The position numbers and the translations under genes were made by a program. DNA of 64,000 nucleotides from Astropecten irregularis (taxonomy: Eukaryota; Echinodermata; Asteroidea; Paxillosida; Astropectinidae): NCBI GenBank assembly GCA_963971285.1, contig OZ020244.1, positions 36,580,001 to 36,644,000 of the forward strand. The letters are read 5' to 3'. Positions 13,501 to 28,500 of this stretch are shown one piece after another. The stretch's first letter is position 1. Each line of letters begins with the position of its first letter. A model generated the notes under the pieces. The model saw nothing but the letters and a program-made list of their open reading frames with translations, had not been told where the DNA came from and made no database searches.

Positions 13501-16500
13501 AAAACAAGGTTAACAACCAATTATCCATGTGTTTTGTATCACTTGTGATTGTTCTCTGGCTGTTGTTGACTGACCATGAACTTCAAATCAAATTTTTAAC
13601 TGTGGTTTGTTTTATTGGGCAAGACATTTTTGTGCTTAGCAGATTTTTGTGCTTAGCAGCACCGTGAAATTGGCCCCTGCTTAGTTCCTCTCACATTTAA
13701 GTGCCCTTAACTTTATAGAGAATGTTGGCCTACCAGTAATTGTAATTATAAGAACAAAGCTGAAGCTCAGTGCCAGGGTACACATAGTGCTCTGTCAGGC
13801 TGCATGTAGGCTTACATGTAGGTCATTAAAACCCTAACCTTTCTGCATACAACAGATTACCACACCTGGTTGTTCCTGTGGTAAGTGTGGTATCCTGAAT
13901 ACCACAATACACCACAGTGTGGTTTGTGTGGTAATATGTGATTTCTGACCCAGTTACCCCCTGTGGAGACTGTTGTAATGTGTGGTAAGCAGCTCTTGTG
14001 TTGTGTGTTAAGCATAGAGGATTTTATCTAGTAATACCCCCTGTGGACTCCACAGGTGTGGAGACTGTTGTAATGTGTGGTAAGCAGGTCTTGTGTTGTG
14101 TGGTAGGTGTTGAGGGTTAGGGTTACATTGGCTGTTCCTTACCTGCGTAGTCTGTGTGTTGGTCTGGTTCTTGTGTGATACATTGTTGTGCTGGCCAGAT
14201 GACCCATAGTGGCTGAACTTGGGAACTGTAACATAACAAACAACCAAACATTATAATCATCAAATAACCACAAGGGAAACTGACTGAATTTTACGTCATT
14301 AAAAAGTGAGCAAAGAAAAATTGACTGGAGCAAGATTAGAACCAGCGACCTCCGGAATACCGTACCGGCATCCTTACCAACCGAGCTATTCGGCCCTATG
14401 TTGGTGGTGTCCCTAATGGTCAATTATCTTCAATTCATGAATAATTCATTAGACTCACCTTTGCCCCTAGACTTGGCCCAAGCTTCCCGGGTGCCGTACC
14501 AGTAGTACTCCACGCAGGCCTTGAAGCGTCGAATCTTCTCCTCCGTGCGGGAGGTGGAACTCTTGAAGACGTCGCGTGCCACGGCTTCCAGGTTGCGGGT
14601 GTCGGGGAGGTTGCGTACGTACTCGCTGACCGTGTTGATGATGACGTCCAGCGGGGGCAGGATCAGCTGCTGGGCCCTCAGCTTGGGGCAACAAGAGAGG
14701 TACGAGAACATAGTAAGGCTTGCGGAGACACCATGTATAACACTCTTTTTGGAAGGTGTGTGGTCCTTAGACATGTTAGAAGGACCGGTCAGAGAGAATA
14801 TCTCAACATTTCGACCAGTGTGCTCTGGCTGTCCTCAGGAGAGAGGGTACGGTTAAAAACACAGCTGGGGAAACAAGACTAGACTTAGTGACCTCTAGAA
14901 TTCATACAACAGAAGTGCCATTCTCTTTGATGTGACGCCACTCAAATGCTACATTACCCATCCGAACAAGTGGATTTTGTACAGGGAAAAAAATTAACAT
15001 CTTAGCACAAACTTCACAGTGGCTACATGGGCAATTGCTACAGTGCCACTAGTTACTGTCTAAGTGCAAACGGTTTAAGCTTAAGGCCCATGTCACACAA
15101 GGCAACAAGAGGGAAACCTTGCTTGTACAGAAGTCTTTATTCTGGTAGTTTCTCACTATCCCCAAGAAAATTATACGAATATTGAAAGATGAATGTTATT
15201 TCTTCTTGGAGATTGCCTGGAACTGATTGCCTGTAAATTGCCTCGTGTGGCATGGGCCTTTAGAGGCATTTGACTTCAGTGTCGCTGGTCATTGCCTTGT
15301 TGCTCCGGACTTGGACTTCGCAGAGGCAATGAAATCAATTGCCAAAGTTGCCCCTGCTGATTGCCATGGTACCCTTGGTTATGCCACTGGTGCCTGGAGC
15401 TTTTAACTCAGCAGGCAAAAGCTATCCAAGCCTTTTATCACTAGTGAGGGCAAGGACAAGATTTGGCAAACGCTTGATGCCAGGAAGCCATGTAAAAACT
15501 TACTCTGAGCCCATTCAGGGGGTGGTCCGGACCAAGCAGGGACCAGTGAAACAGGGCAAGATCCTCCTCCGTCAAAATGTGGTTGCCTAGATGACGATGA
15601 AAAAAGGGTAGAAATACCAGATGATTATAAATTCCTGTCATAATGATAGTTGCATAATAAGCTAGATTTAAGGCTATGCATGACTGAAGAACATAATGCG
15701 GCATTCTCCTGAAGACGGCCAAAGCATTACTGGAGATAACTAGGGTCCAATCTGCTTAAGCACCCAAAACCTAGGTACAGGTGTAAATAAAATCAGTATG
15801 CCAGCCGAAACTCCTTGTGAATGTTATGCTCAGCAAACAAAGGCCGAATAAAGTCAAAAGCAGTAAACATTACATGAACATTTGGTTGGCAATCCTGTTT
15901 GATCGAGGAAGACTTTTCATGCTTAAGCAAATTTTATGCTTAAAGCAGCTCTATGAAATTGGCCCCAGAGAATAACCAGCTCTTTTCAGAGCCACACAGA
16001 GACTCCATGAAAATTAGAGGTTAATCATCAAAGGGAAATTGACCGAATTGAAAGTCATTGATTCGATTCAATCTGGCGACCTCCTGAATACGGTGCAGGC
16101 GCTCTACCAACTGATATATCCAGCCCTACATTTGTGGTGTCCCTAATAGTCAATTATCTTTGTTCGTTTGGCAGTCAGAGGCCAGGAAACCACGCATACA
16201 CCGCTATATCCTAAGGATCATTGAAGATACAAGCAGCAATGCTGCAACCTGGGAACGGTACATGGGCGATCACTCAAAGAGGATACAGCTTTTTAATTAA
16301 TATAACCATATTAATTGTTTCTCACCGAGCAGGGCAGCGAGAATGACGAATCTCTCCGGGTGTAGGTTCAGGGATTTGGCAACCTCCTCCATGGAGTACT
16401 GGACCGACAGCAGCTCCCCCTTCTTGGTCAGCTTCATCAGGTGGGAGGAGAAGAAGAGGGGCGGGTCAAACAGGGCAAACTCAGAGGTCTGTGCCAGGAT

Positions 16501-19500
16501 CCCATGGCAGCTGTACTGGCGCAGGTAGGTGATGACCTCCCTAGGGTGGTCCCTGGAACTGCTGAGGGTGGTGATGCCGCACTGTCGCATGGCCAGACGA
16601 ACACAGGTGTCTATTACAAGAAATAAGAAAGCAGCTTAGGTTAACACAAGGAATCTTGGATACGTGGGGTGTTGTAGCCTAGTGGTCTGACATGTCTTAT
16701 TAAAGATCTTGTGACAGTCAAACTGTAGATTGTAGGTTCGAATCCAGCCATGGGTTAGTGGTGCTTGAATCCTTAGGCAAGACACTTTGCCACATATTGC
16801 TTCTCTACGCACAGGAGTAAATGGATACCTGTGAGGGTAGAGATGGCTTTGTGCTTGATTAGCCTTTGTGCACTTTACAGCAGCTGGGGTTGTATACTCT
16901 CCAGGGAGTTGAGATGGTTTCAGGAATGTAAATGTAGCCCAATGACTAGGGATAATAATAATACGCGCAAAGATACATGAACATCAGAGTTGTGAGTGAA
17001 GGCCATCAACCCAACCTCCTAGACATTCTAGATTAAAGTCAAAGCCATGTCCCAAATCTCTGGCTGCGACCGCAAATTACACACGCACCTATGGCAGCTA
17101 TGGCAGCCACAAGCCAGTGACTGCAGCCATTTCCATAGACTTGTGTGTTATTGGCGGTCGCAGCCAGATATTTGGGACACAGCCTTTTAGAACACTATGC
17201 AGTAACCACACAAACAAATTCTTGGACAAGCGAGCCACATTTACTGAAGCAGGATTCGACCCAGCAGTTCGAATCCAGTCCAGTAAATTTTTTTTCATTT
17301 ACCTTTTATCTGTCAGTTTCCCTTGTGGATATTTGATGATTTTTTTAATTATAATTTATTAAAAGCCCTGTACACCAAATTTAATCAACAAGTTAAGTCA
17401 TATAATTTTTATGGTCACAACAACCCGAGCCTAAATCCAGCCCATTTTGGCCGAACAATTACAATTCGATTATAAAAAATGTATTTATAGAACTTTTTTA
17501 TTACACGGCAATTTCTAATTCGCAATTTCTAATTCACAATTCACTTTTCACAGGAGACCGTGGAGGCGGATGACAGCGAGATCCATTACTCAAAAATGAG
17601 TCTCATTCGCAGAAAAAAAAACCCGTCGGAATTGCCAAAATGGACAGAGCGCATAAATGAAAACAACGCCCACACATCTCAGTGCACGAGTGCATACGTG
17701 TTAGTGTACATGTATGAGATGAAATGTATACATCCTCTAGTTCTTATCTCGAGCAAAACAATCTAATCTTAAAAAAACAACAAAAACAATCAGAACGGAG
17801 TCAATTATCAATAAAAGCGCATCTTGGACAAAATGGTCAAGTTCTGGTTTTTCCCTTTTGTCTTTTAAAGTTGATAATACAAATCTGAATTATAAATAAT
17901 GAAACAAGAAAACAAATAATCTTCAGCAAAAAGAAAATTAAGAATGGAGTCAAATTATCAATAAAAGTGCAGCTCAGACAAAATGGTACTTGTTTTTCCC
18001 CTTTATCCTTTACAAATCTGAATTCTAAATAATGAAACAAGAAAAAACAAACAATCTTCAACAAAAAATTTCAGAATGGAGTGACATTAAATAAATCAAT
18101 AAAAGTGTACATGTAGCTCGGACAAAATGTACTGTTTTTTCGCTTTTGTCCTATATGTAATGTATAAGTTGATACAAATCTAAATATAAAAAAAAAACGA
18201 AACAAGAAAAATTAGAAAAACAAAAATAATTCAGAACAAAACAAAAAGACAAAAAAGAGATAAATGTTGTTCATGATTCAAGTTCATGATACAATTGTAC
18301 AATATGTAAACACACAAAGAACTCAGATTTCCTAAAAGCCTAATTAGGAAATTTCATTTTTTTCTCTTAATCCAAGGTGGACTGTTCAGCGGAGTATCTA
18401 GGGGAAACGGCGCCCGGTGCAAGCGCTAAAATTTCGCCCCAAATTCAACTTCTGATGCCAACGAACAAAAGTATAAATCTGACAATCTGAAAATGGAATC
18501 TTTGTTTGGTTCATTGGATTAGATTTCCAATAACAAATAATTTCACTCACAGTACAGGTAGGCCTTTTTATTCATTTATTCATTTTTTCTTTGCTTATTT
18601 GCGCTTCCTGAAACGTTTCGCCCGGTGACCACTGGGACTGTTACCCTATTTCAAAAAAGGGATTCTTCAGCTTCTGTCACATTGATCGGTTTCAAACTGT
18701 CAATGCTAAGGACATCATCAGTCATCACAAGGACGGCATTTGAAAAAGCCAAACAAAAACAATACCAATGGATGACAGACTAGTTACCTTGACCTTAAAA
18801 CTGACAGCACGTGTGTATAACTGGGACACATACATGCATGTTATAGATAGGCTTCCAATGTACACATGTAGTCATACATGTTTTGTGTATACAGTTTGTA
18901 TACTACATGTACACATGTACCTGTGCACACACATTGTACATGTACAAATGTTGGCAATTAGATAGCATAAACACATGTAAGTACAGTGCATACATGTGTA
19001 GACCTTTCTTTTGTTTACAAACACTGACATGCTGGTTGGCAATTTTCCTTCCGCCATGGTATGGGCATCCAAATGTTGCAAATCATTTCATTTTCTTGAC
19101 AGACGGCGTGACCAAATTCAACATTTTTCCAAACTTTCCATAGCATACATGTACAAAATACATACTGTACCATCATTGCTTGTGTTGATTCCATTACATT
19201 CAGCAATATCTTTCAATGTTTATGAAACGTTGTGTTTAAATTGTGGTTATTTTTTATGCCTGGCTTTGATGGCTCACCATAAGGCCATACAAAAAATTGT
19301 TGTATTGGAGTAACGGAGGTTTGGAAAATAGGGTAGGGCGGGCGGATTTATTATTATTATTTTTTTTTGTTCCTGTATTAAATGCTTTTTTTCTGTATAT
19401 CACAGTATTTGACGAGTCAAATAAAGACAAGAAATGACATAACAACTTTAACCAGTCTGGTTTCCATCTTTTGCTCCTTTTAACTTTTAAAGCTTTTAAT

Positions 19501-22500
19501 CTGCATACAAATTTGCGATTTTTTTTGTTTTGTTTTGTTTTTCCGATTTTTATTTATTTATTTTTTTTTTATTATTTTTCTTTTGGTTTAAAATGTTTAG
19601 GGTCGGGGCATATTTTTGGGTTGGGCGGGTTACGCCAATACAACAATTTTTTTTTTATGGCCTAATTTCCGCCATGCTGGTTGGCAAAAACTTGGGCTGT
19701 GATGTTGCCAAAGAAAGGTCTATTGGACTTTTCACACCATCCAAACTCTCGGGGTTGAAACCGGATCGAACCCCTGAGATTTTTTCCAACCCTTTTCACA
19801 CTCGAAAATGTTCAACCCTTACGCTGAGCCAACCCGGGTAGGACAGCCTAGCCGGATCGAAATCAACCCTGGTAGGGAGCAGGGTTGAAAATCTCAACCC
19901 GGTTCCAAACTGCATTTTTTGCCGTGATCAATGCATGTCGTATGAGCTGGTTCACCATTTAAGCGCAGTGTGAACATTGCGTCTCTTCGATTCAGTTCAA
20001 AAACATGCCGGGCTGAACGGAGATGGATCCCGGTTGGTTTCAACACAAATCGAAAAGGAGATAGTGTGAAAAAGCCTTTAGATGTACAAATAGGGCTTTC
20101 TTTAACCCCATACTCAGCATGCAGTACTCAACCAGCTCCACAGCCTTCTCCACAATGCAAGCTCTTTTACAAGATTTACACATTGACTAATCCTGTTTGA
20201 CGTGGCTAGGCTAGTAGAGTAGCTGGCCCACAACTTTGCTCCAACAAACCCAAACCCAACCTGCCCCGAGGTTACTGGTTACAATTTTTCTCTCTAAAAG
20301 GCCCTTCTCCCAAATGCCAGCGATTATTTTTTGTATACATTTTTAATTCGTTTATGCGTTGGGTTACGACGAATAAATTGTCAATTACCAAGTTCAGTTG
20401 CTTACATGTATCACAAGTGTATGATGAAACGGTAAAAACATGTTACTATGGGGGTTTACAAAACGGCGAATCAGGCTCCAGCTCTGTCATCCATATGCTG
20501 AAAATATATGTTGTGGTTTTTCATTGAAGCTGAAGCTCTGTTTTCCTTTTCAAGCTAGTGAATCCATTTCCAACCGCTGCCAAAAGCCCCAATTTTGATA
20601 TCTGTTAGGCCTATGTCAGAATGGATTCATGAAAATGGAGCCGGAGCCTGAGACGGAGCCCGAGCCTCCGTTTTTATGCCCTATGTAGGCCTACAGTATA
20701 TCTCCAAAGGATGCATTGGGTGAAAAACATGGCAATACATGTATGTGCATTGCTGCAAACTGAGAAATAGAAACATAATACAGTTTATTTTGATCAATAC
20801 AAGGTCATCAAATCAAGCATTTAACTACCTAGATCTAATATACATCTATAGTCATTCAAAGGAAGACAAAGAAAAGTAACTGAGGTGGAATTCTAACTCA
20901 GGTCGCCAGGGTTACCGTAAAAGCGCTTTTCAAACTGATCTATTTTCTTATCCAAACCTTGTCCTCTATCAAGGCCCAAGTTTTTATTAAATTTTGGTTA
21001 AATGCCCATCCTATTATGAAGCATGTACATCTTTTCATTGCTATGGTAACTGCTAACATCACATTGGTCATTATTTGATTATAAAATGCCCAAGTTATAA
21101 GATCCCCCCACTTTTGTTCTGATCCTCTCATCCATTCCATTTATGTGTATCTTCACTTGCATGTTCCTGTCCTCTTATCATTTAGCCTTTGAGGAAGATC
21201 CAGCTAGGATTGAAACGTCAGGCCCTCCAAACTCCAAACATTTTGTATATATATTTCAGGTCATTTTTTTGACTGATGAGCAGATTGCAGCAGTTTATTA
21301 TAAAGTTATAAGATCATAATGGTAAACCACTGTGCAGTAATATAACTGCTGCATACTGCTCATCAACCAAACTAATGACCAAAAATACATAACATTTATG
21401 TTTTGGTTTCTTACCAAAGTATGATAACTACCTTTAATAAGCCATAATAATCAAATATTAATAAAACTAAGCAAGAATCATTGCAGATTTAATGATTTAG
21501 ACGTCCTATTTGTTTGGAAGGCCTACATTCAATTCTGCAGCTGATACCACAGTGTAAAATATCACACAACCTGGTTTCCACTATTTCCCTCCATCCTTCA
21601 AACTTGTCAATATCAATACGCCTATCCCTAACATCACGGGACAGCTCTAAACCAGGACACAGAAAATAAGAATGCCTCAAAGGGTCAGAGGTCGGCCATT
21701 AATTTCTGACGAGGGGTCTGCCGCATTTGCGGAGGTCAACACAGTGGTGGCAGACAATCATCAGTGGGAAAGAAGGATGCGGACTGAGAGTGCGACATCT
21801 TGCCTGCGTTCCACAGAATATGAAGTATTAAGACTTCAAGATAAAGTGCCGCCAAACATGTCAATGCAGTTTCACTGTGACGCTAATGCAAAAATCTTCC
21901 GTTATCAGAAAGTTCAAGCCGACGTTGCGAACGTTCAATCTATTGTCCTCTATTAAGACACGTTTAACTAAACATTGTTAGGAATTCCTATTGTTGAGAC
22001 AGAGATTGAATATCTTGTTTTTATTTGAAAAACAAAACAACATGTGAATAAAACCTCCTAATTTAAGATTTAGGGGTAAAAAAAACCCCAAAGAACCAAG
22101 AGCGGATTTCACTAACGCTTTGTGATCATCGCTAAAGCCCAAATCAATTGCTATCAAACAGAAACTTGCTACACAAGTAGCAATCAATTTTACGTTTAGC
22201 GATGGATTTGGGCATTGGTGATGATCGCAAAGCGGAACTGAGATCAGTCCCTGGTCTCTAAACTTACCACCATAGTATGGCTGCTACTGACAAATAAAAC
22301 AAATGCAGTCTCAGGAAAGTAAAACTTTCTTCGAATGTAATTTCTTAAAATGCTTTGGGGCAATTAGGGGTATTAAAATATTCAACTCTATGTGGACAAT
22401 CCACCTGTACCAGTTAAAAATAATCACGTTTTTTATATTCAGCAAATATTTCCGGGGTTAAACAGTGTACATGTACGTATTTTCTTATCATTTACACTTT

Positions 22501-25500
22501 AACAGTTGATTGAAAGTTACATGTACATGTACTGTTGTTATTAAAAGTCCTTAAGTATGCAAGATTAATGTACATTATGCACACATGACATACATACATG
22601 TATGTTGATACTGTGTGACATACACTGAAACAACTTCAAATGTTAACATGAATATTTCAAGGAAATTATATTTTCTTAATAAACCTTTCATTCCACTGAA
22701 TTTCTTGTAGGATAGTCACATACATTAGGACAGGTTTCTAGCTCAGCGGGGACATACTGTACTGTACATGTGAGCCAAGCACCCTAGCATGTCTTGAGAC
22801 TTGACAATTGACATCCCTACAAATAATTCACTCCAGCTCTATTATTATGAAGCTCTATTATGGTTTGTGGTCATTGCTTGTCTCCTAATTTATTCTTACT
22901 TAATCCCAACACAATCCTACTCAATTAGAGCATTGTGTAACAACACAAGTATTATATAATCCAACCAGCCCACATCACAGTTATACACAAATTAGTCTGA
23001 AGACCCAAGATGGCTATGGAAGGCACTTGTGGTTGATGTAGGTTTGAAAACCAAGCACAATAATCACATGGTGGTCTTTTTTTTATAACTTCAGCAAAAG
23101 CGATAATTATCTTGGTGCCTGTGGTCATTTTGCCTTGGTTACTCCTGTTCAATCCCTCTACGCCCTTGGCCTCCTTGCCCCTTCACTTGCCCCAGAGGGC
23201 ATTCCAGTCTCTCTTACAGCGGCGACCTTTGTGGTGGGAAAATCTCCATCCATGACCCTTTCTTTCTTTTCAAAACAATGTTCGGGGCTTCATGCCCAAG
23301 GGTTTTTCTGACCATTGACCGGAAAGTACAGTAGATGAAGTAGAAGCCAGTATTTAGGACTCAGTAGCTCTCTGTAGGCCTAAGTGTTTCTTCATCACAT
23401 TATGTCCTAACATTACCATAACTGGAAAATACAAGGTATTCACTAAAGCCCCTTTCACACCGGGTCTAACATACAGTTGGGTAGCGTTGCAAAGCAACTA
23501 CGCAACCATAGCTGTTCTAGTCTATACTAGCTTAATACGCAACAATACGCTAAAAGCCAGCGTAGTCTAGCGTATGAAGAGCGTAGGGAAGCGTAGTCGT
23601 TACACAAAGCTACGCAAGGCTCGGTGTGAAAGGGGCTTAACAGGCCATCATATGTGAAGTGTTCATCATCGTGGCAATCATATTGCAAGAGTCCACGATC
23701 TTTTTCATCTAGTCATGGGAGAAGGACAGGGGAAATATATTTTCTGAACATTTAACTTCTGGGGACCACTTTTTGTTTAAATTTATTTATTTTCTTGATA
23801 ATTTGTTTTCTTACCACGTCTGACAATGACTTTGCAATTTAGGATAAAAAAACAATTCTTTACTTTCTAAGTTGCTTGGAGTTTTAGGAGGGCCTGACGT
23901 GTTTTCATCCTAGCAAGATCTTTATCGAAGGCAAATTTATTACTAATACTGATTAATTTCTAAGTTGATTAAAAATTTCCAAATTTAGCAAAGAAAAACG
24001 CCTAAAAATAACAACGTAACTTAGAAGTCAATTTGGATGGTCATATTTCTTTGTCAAATAACACCTAGTGTATAAAGTGGACGCAACAGAAACAAGATCA
24101 TATCTATGTGTAGAACCCAAATGTATTTTCAATTATTTTGTAGGTTCCGTTACGCATCAATAGAAGGCATTAATGAGGACTGTTTCTTTGGATTTCAACA
24201 GCTTCCGAAAACAAAACCACAATTTTCTCTTTGAAAAAAAAAAAAAAAACGAAAAAAAAAAAAATTTCCCAGGGGTGCCAAGGTTGTTGGTCCTGCAAAG
24301 TAAAAACCTATCAATTATTCTTATGTCTGCAGTAGAGGGATTATGTTGCGCAGAAAGAAACTTGCCAAACAACTGGACAGTATATGTGTACATTTATCAA
24401 CCACAAAGCCATTTTATGTATAAATGTCTTCATGGCCAGCCATACAGTACTGCTGTGACTTCTTTGTTCCTTGCTTACTACAGAGTGATGGTCCTAAGCC
24501 CCCCCCCCCTCCCCCCCCCCAAAAAAAAATTATCCGAAAAGAAAAAAAAAAAGACCCAGCTGTCATTAAGTCCTGCACCTGTTCCTAACATTGGCAACCC
24601 ATTGTCATTCAAATGGTCCCGGGCCTCAAATCCAAAGATAATAATCAACGAATTATGACAGGGTGGTGAGTGGGGGGACCGACTAGGCTGACTACCAGTG
24701 TGTGCATGTGTACCATTAAGCCCCAACACCAATATGCACGCAGGGATATGATATACAGTGTATACGCACTGCACATTGTACAACTTGTACACGATACCTA
24801 CTATACATGGTAGTAGGTGGTGTACACATGTATTGAACATATACATGTACGTGTACACACATACACCTCAGCACAAAGGACAATGCATTACCACAAGCTT
24901 GCCTGTCCAGCATGTGTGTGTGTGCGCTGCGTTGCGCGCTTGGGGAAGCCAAAGGGTTACTTGGCATTCTGCCAAGGTCAATAAAAAAACCTACATGTTT
25001 GGTATGACTAATTCTTGTATAGACTAATTTTCTATATATACAGTACAGTGTGTACATGTGTGGGTATACATGTATGTATGCACACACACATGTACAAAGG
25101 GAATATAATGTATATATGATAAATATATAGTAGGGTGGGTACCAAAGCTCAGATGTGACATTTGGATATTATTTCCTTTGTGGCTAAAAATAAACAAAGG
25201 GCGGAGAGGCAAATCTGGTCCCGATGCATTGCACTGACATTGGGCGTTGTTATCTTCACTGAAGTTCACTTGTTCGTTCGCAGCCACACACAATAGAAAC
25301 GCCATTGTCTCAAGATCAACCCCGGTCCAAAACATTGCTTTCGGTTTTGTTCAAACCAGTTGAGAACTCTTTGGCAACATAATACAAAAGTGCAACAGCA
25401 ATCAGGAAAAAATTCTTGAATTTATTAACACTCAAAGCAGCTCAACTTCTGTTAAATGATCCGCCAGGAAGCTCGATATTTGTTGTGTTTTCTTGTTTTA

Positions 25501-28500
25501 AGTTTTCAGCGCAATTAAAGTAAGCGACAAAAAAAATCTATGTTTCATACTTCAACTTCCGTTCAAGTTCCGTTAAATTTTCCGCCGTGAAACTCTATGT
25601 TGTGTATTCTTGTTTATAGATTTCAGCGCAATTGAAGTAAGCGACAATCAACAAAATTCCATTTTATGGATCATAGATTAAAAATATTCAAACTTAATGA
25701 CAGTGTCAAAAAGCACATTCAACGGCTACGTGAAACTGAAAATCACCCAACTTTTTATTTTTCTTGACATTTCAAATTTTGACCCAGATGTACATTGTAC
25801 AAACCGTTATTAGCCAACATTGATATAATTTGAATAGGGCCTACATGTTTGTACTAATAGTAATAAACAGGTCAGTTTCTTTTATGTAGATACCAGCAAA
25901 ATGTAGAATTCCAATCAAAACAAACAGTGAAATGTTTGAAGCTGCAGAAACTTCTGCTCAGCACAAATTTTTGCAAAGGCGAATCCAAACAGACGCTCAT
26001 CGGAACGTTTCATACAAATTTGTCCAATTACAGAAATTTTGAATAGCATCCATGTGAAATAAAATAAATCGCCGATTGTGAAGTGCAGGGCACCTAAAAA
26101 CACATCGATTATGAAAGTTCTTAAATAGTTTCTACTGTTCCAAAATGCGATTTGTGACTTTGAGCAAATGTTCCTGAATCTTTGAAACCCTAGATTGAAC
26201 TTTGAAGAAATGTTGACATCATTTCAGTGTAAAAAAAACCACAAAATTTTCTTGCCTGTATGTTGGGAACTTGATAACAGCCTGTTTTCACGCCATTTTG
26301 TTCTGAACTACCTGACGGTAGATGGCGCTTTTCATGCTGTTCCGTGTGTACAGTAGTTGTATCTTCGTTACCATTTCACCCCATAATTTCCCTAAAAAAT
26401 CAAAGCCCTGCCCTCTTTTCACTAATTTAACCTTGCTTATATTCAAGAGGACATCACTACAAAACGTATTTTAGCTGCTCAGTTACTTTTACAAAAGTGG
26501 TTTTTATTTCAAATGAATAGGTGCCCTTAAGTACACAATTGCTAATAAATCCAGACATGCATGGAAAATTAATATTAAAATTCATGAAATGTTGGCACGG
26601 GTAGGAACACTTTGATCAAAGTGAGAACCGAAACTTGGATTGGGGGGTGCTTGTATTTTCTAAGATCAGGGGCCTAAGTTCTCAAAGCTCCGGCTACATT
26701 TCGTGAATCCATTTTAAAATAACAGGTATCAAATTGGAGGCTTCTGGCTGCGAATCAGAAGTAGATTCTCTGGTTTGAATAAGAGAATGCTTCAGACTCA
26801 ATGAAAAACCACCACGCTATATTTTCAGCCGGAGCCGGAGCCGAGGTTTGAGAAAGGCCCCAGATCTTCATTGGTAATTCCAACCCACCCCTAGCTCCGC
26901 CTAGATACCAACTTGCCCAATCCGTTCAATCTGCCCAACTCAACCCAGAATTTATTTAAAACCCTGTTTCGCCCATCATTAGTAATTATATCAACACAGA
27001 TCTGTAAGTGCTGTCTTGGGTGATGGTCTCGGGAGTTGTGCGTCGCCAAAAAACTGGGGTGTTAAGATGGCACCTCGCAGTGTGGCGAGTGTTTTTGCCC
27101 AGTGTTGATATAATTAGACGATTGGTCCAATATACACAAACTGTAAACACTTATTGTGTGCACAGTGGTTGGCACCTCTGGTTTGCTTTTTGTGTGTGTA
27201 TCTTGAATTAGCACAACAATTTCTGGGTTAGTCAAATTGTGCAGAATTCCGACAAAATGCAATTAACAATTTGGACCTTCATAACGTGCAATTATACATT
27301 TTTATGTCAGTGAAAACCTGAAAAGTGAACGATGAAAAATTGACTGGAGCGTGATTTGAACCCGCAACCACCGGAATTACAACGTGTGCAAATAATCTGC
27401 ATTATAAACAAAACACAGGGCCTAAACTCCAGACATAACACCAGCGGTTTATAAATAAGGGAGCAAAAAATGGAATAGGGGAAAGGGTAGATACAAAGCA
27501 GAGCTTGAATTTCAGTTCAAATTCAAGTTCAAAGACTATCGGGCTAGCAGCAGCTATAAAAATTTTAATGCTATTTTTGTCAGACATACTTTTTTTTAAT
27601 CTACATACGTAGAATCTTCTTGAGTGACTTAGAAATTGTATGCAATTTAGGCTTGCTCTTCACCAAAGTTACTTAGAAATTGGTTTTTGCATTCAAAGAA
27701 ACTGCATACATACATGTACCTATACCAATAGGGCCTACAGTTTGTACACATCCAGAGAGTTTTCCCCCAATAGAAACAAAATGTTATTTAACCCTAACAC
27801 TTCAACATACCACAGTTGACCACACATGGTTTCCTGAATACCACAATACACCACATGGGTTGTATGGTAATGTGGGGTTTATAATACAGTCCCCCTGTGG
27901 AGACTGTGGTAAACAGCTCTTGTCTTGTGTAGTAAGAGGGATGGAAATAATGTTGATGATTGATGCACGATTCTAAGAGACTTCAAATGTTGTGTACGCA
28001 CAATTTTGTTGCGTAACTTACACAACATTTTCATGCCTTTGGTTGTACAAGTTATGCTCATTTCACGAAAACTTACCCAACATTTGTACCTTGCGCAAGT
28101 TATGCAACATTTCGTGAAATCGAGAAAAGTCCAAGTACGAACTGGTCAGTCCAAGCACGGCCTGGTCAGTCCAAGCAAGACCTGGTCAGTCCAAGCACAG
28201 CCTGGTCAGACCAAGCACAGCTCAGTCAATTCAAGCACGGCCTGGTCAATCCAAGCACGGCTCTGTCAGTCCAAGCACGGCCTGGTCAGTCCAAGCACGG
28301 CCTGGTCAGTCCATGCACGGACTGGTCAGTCCAAGCACGGACTGGTCAGTCCAAGCACAGCCTGGTCAGACCAAGCACAGCTCAGTCAATTCAAGCACGG
28401 CCTGGTCAATCCAAGCACGGCCTGGTCAGTCCAAGCAAGACCCGGTCAGTCCAAGCACGGCCTGGTCAATCCAAGCACGGCCCGGTCAGTCCAAGCATGG

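Noticed and set aside
21672-21956. 94-codon plus-strand ORF as a gene
   Set aside because: Unbroken but short, matches no family I know, and has no splice or promoter context.
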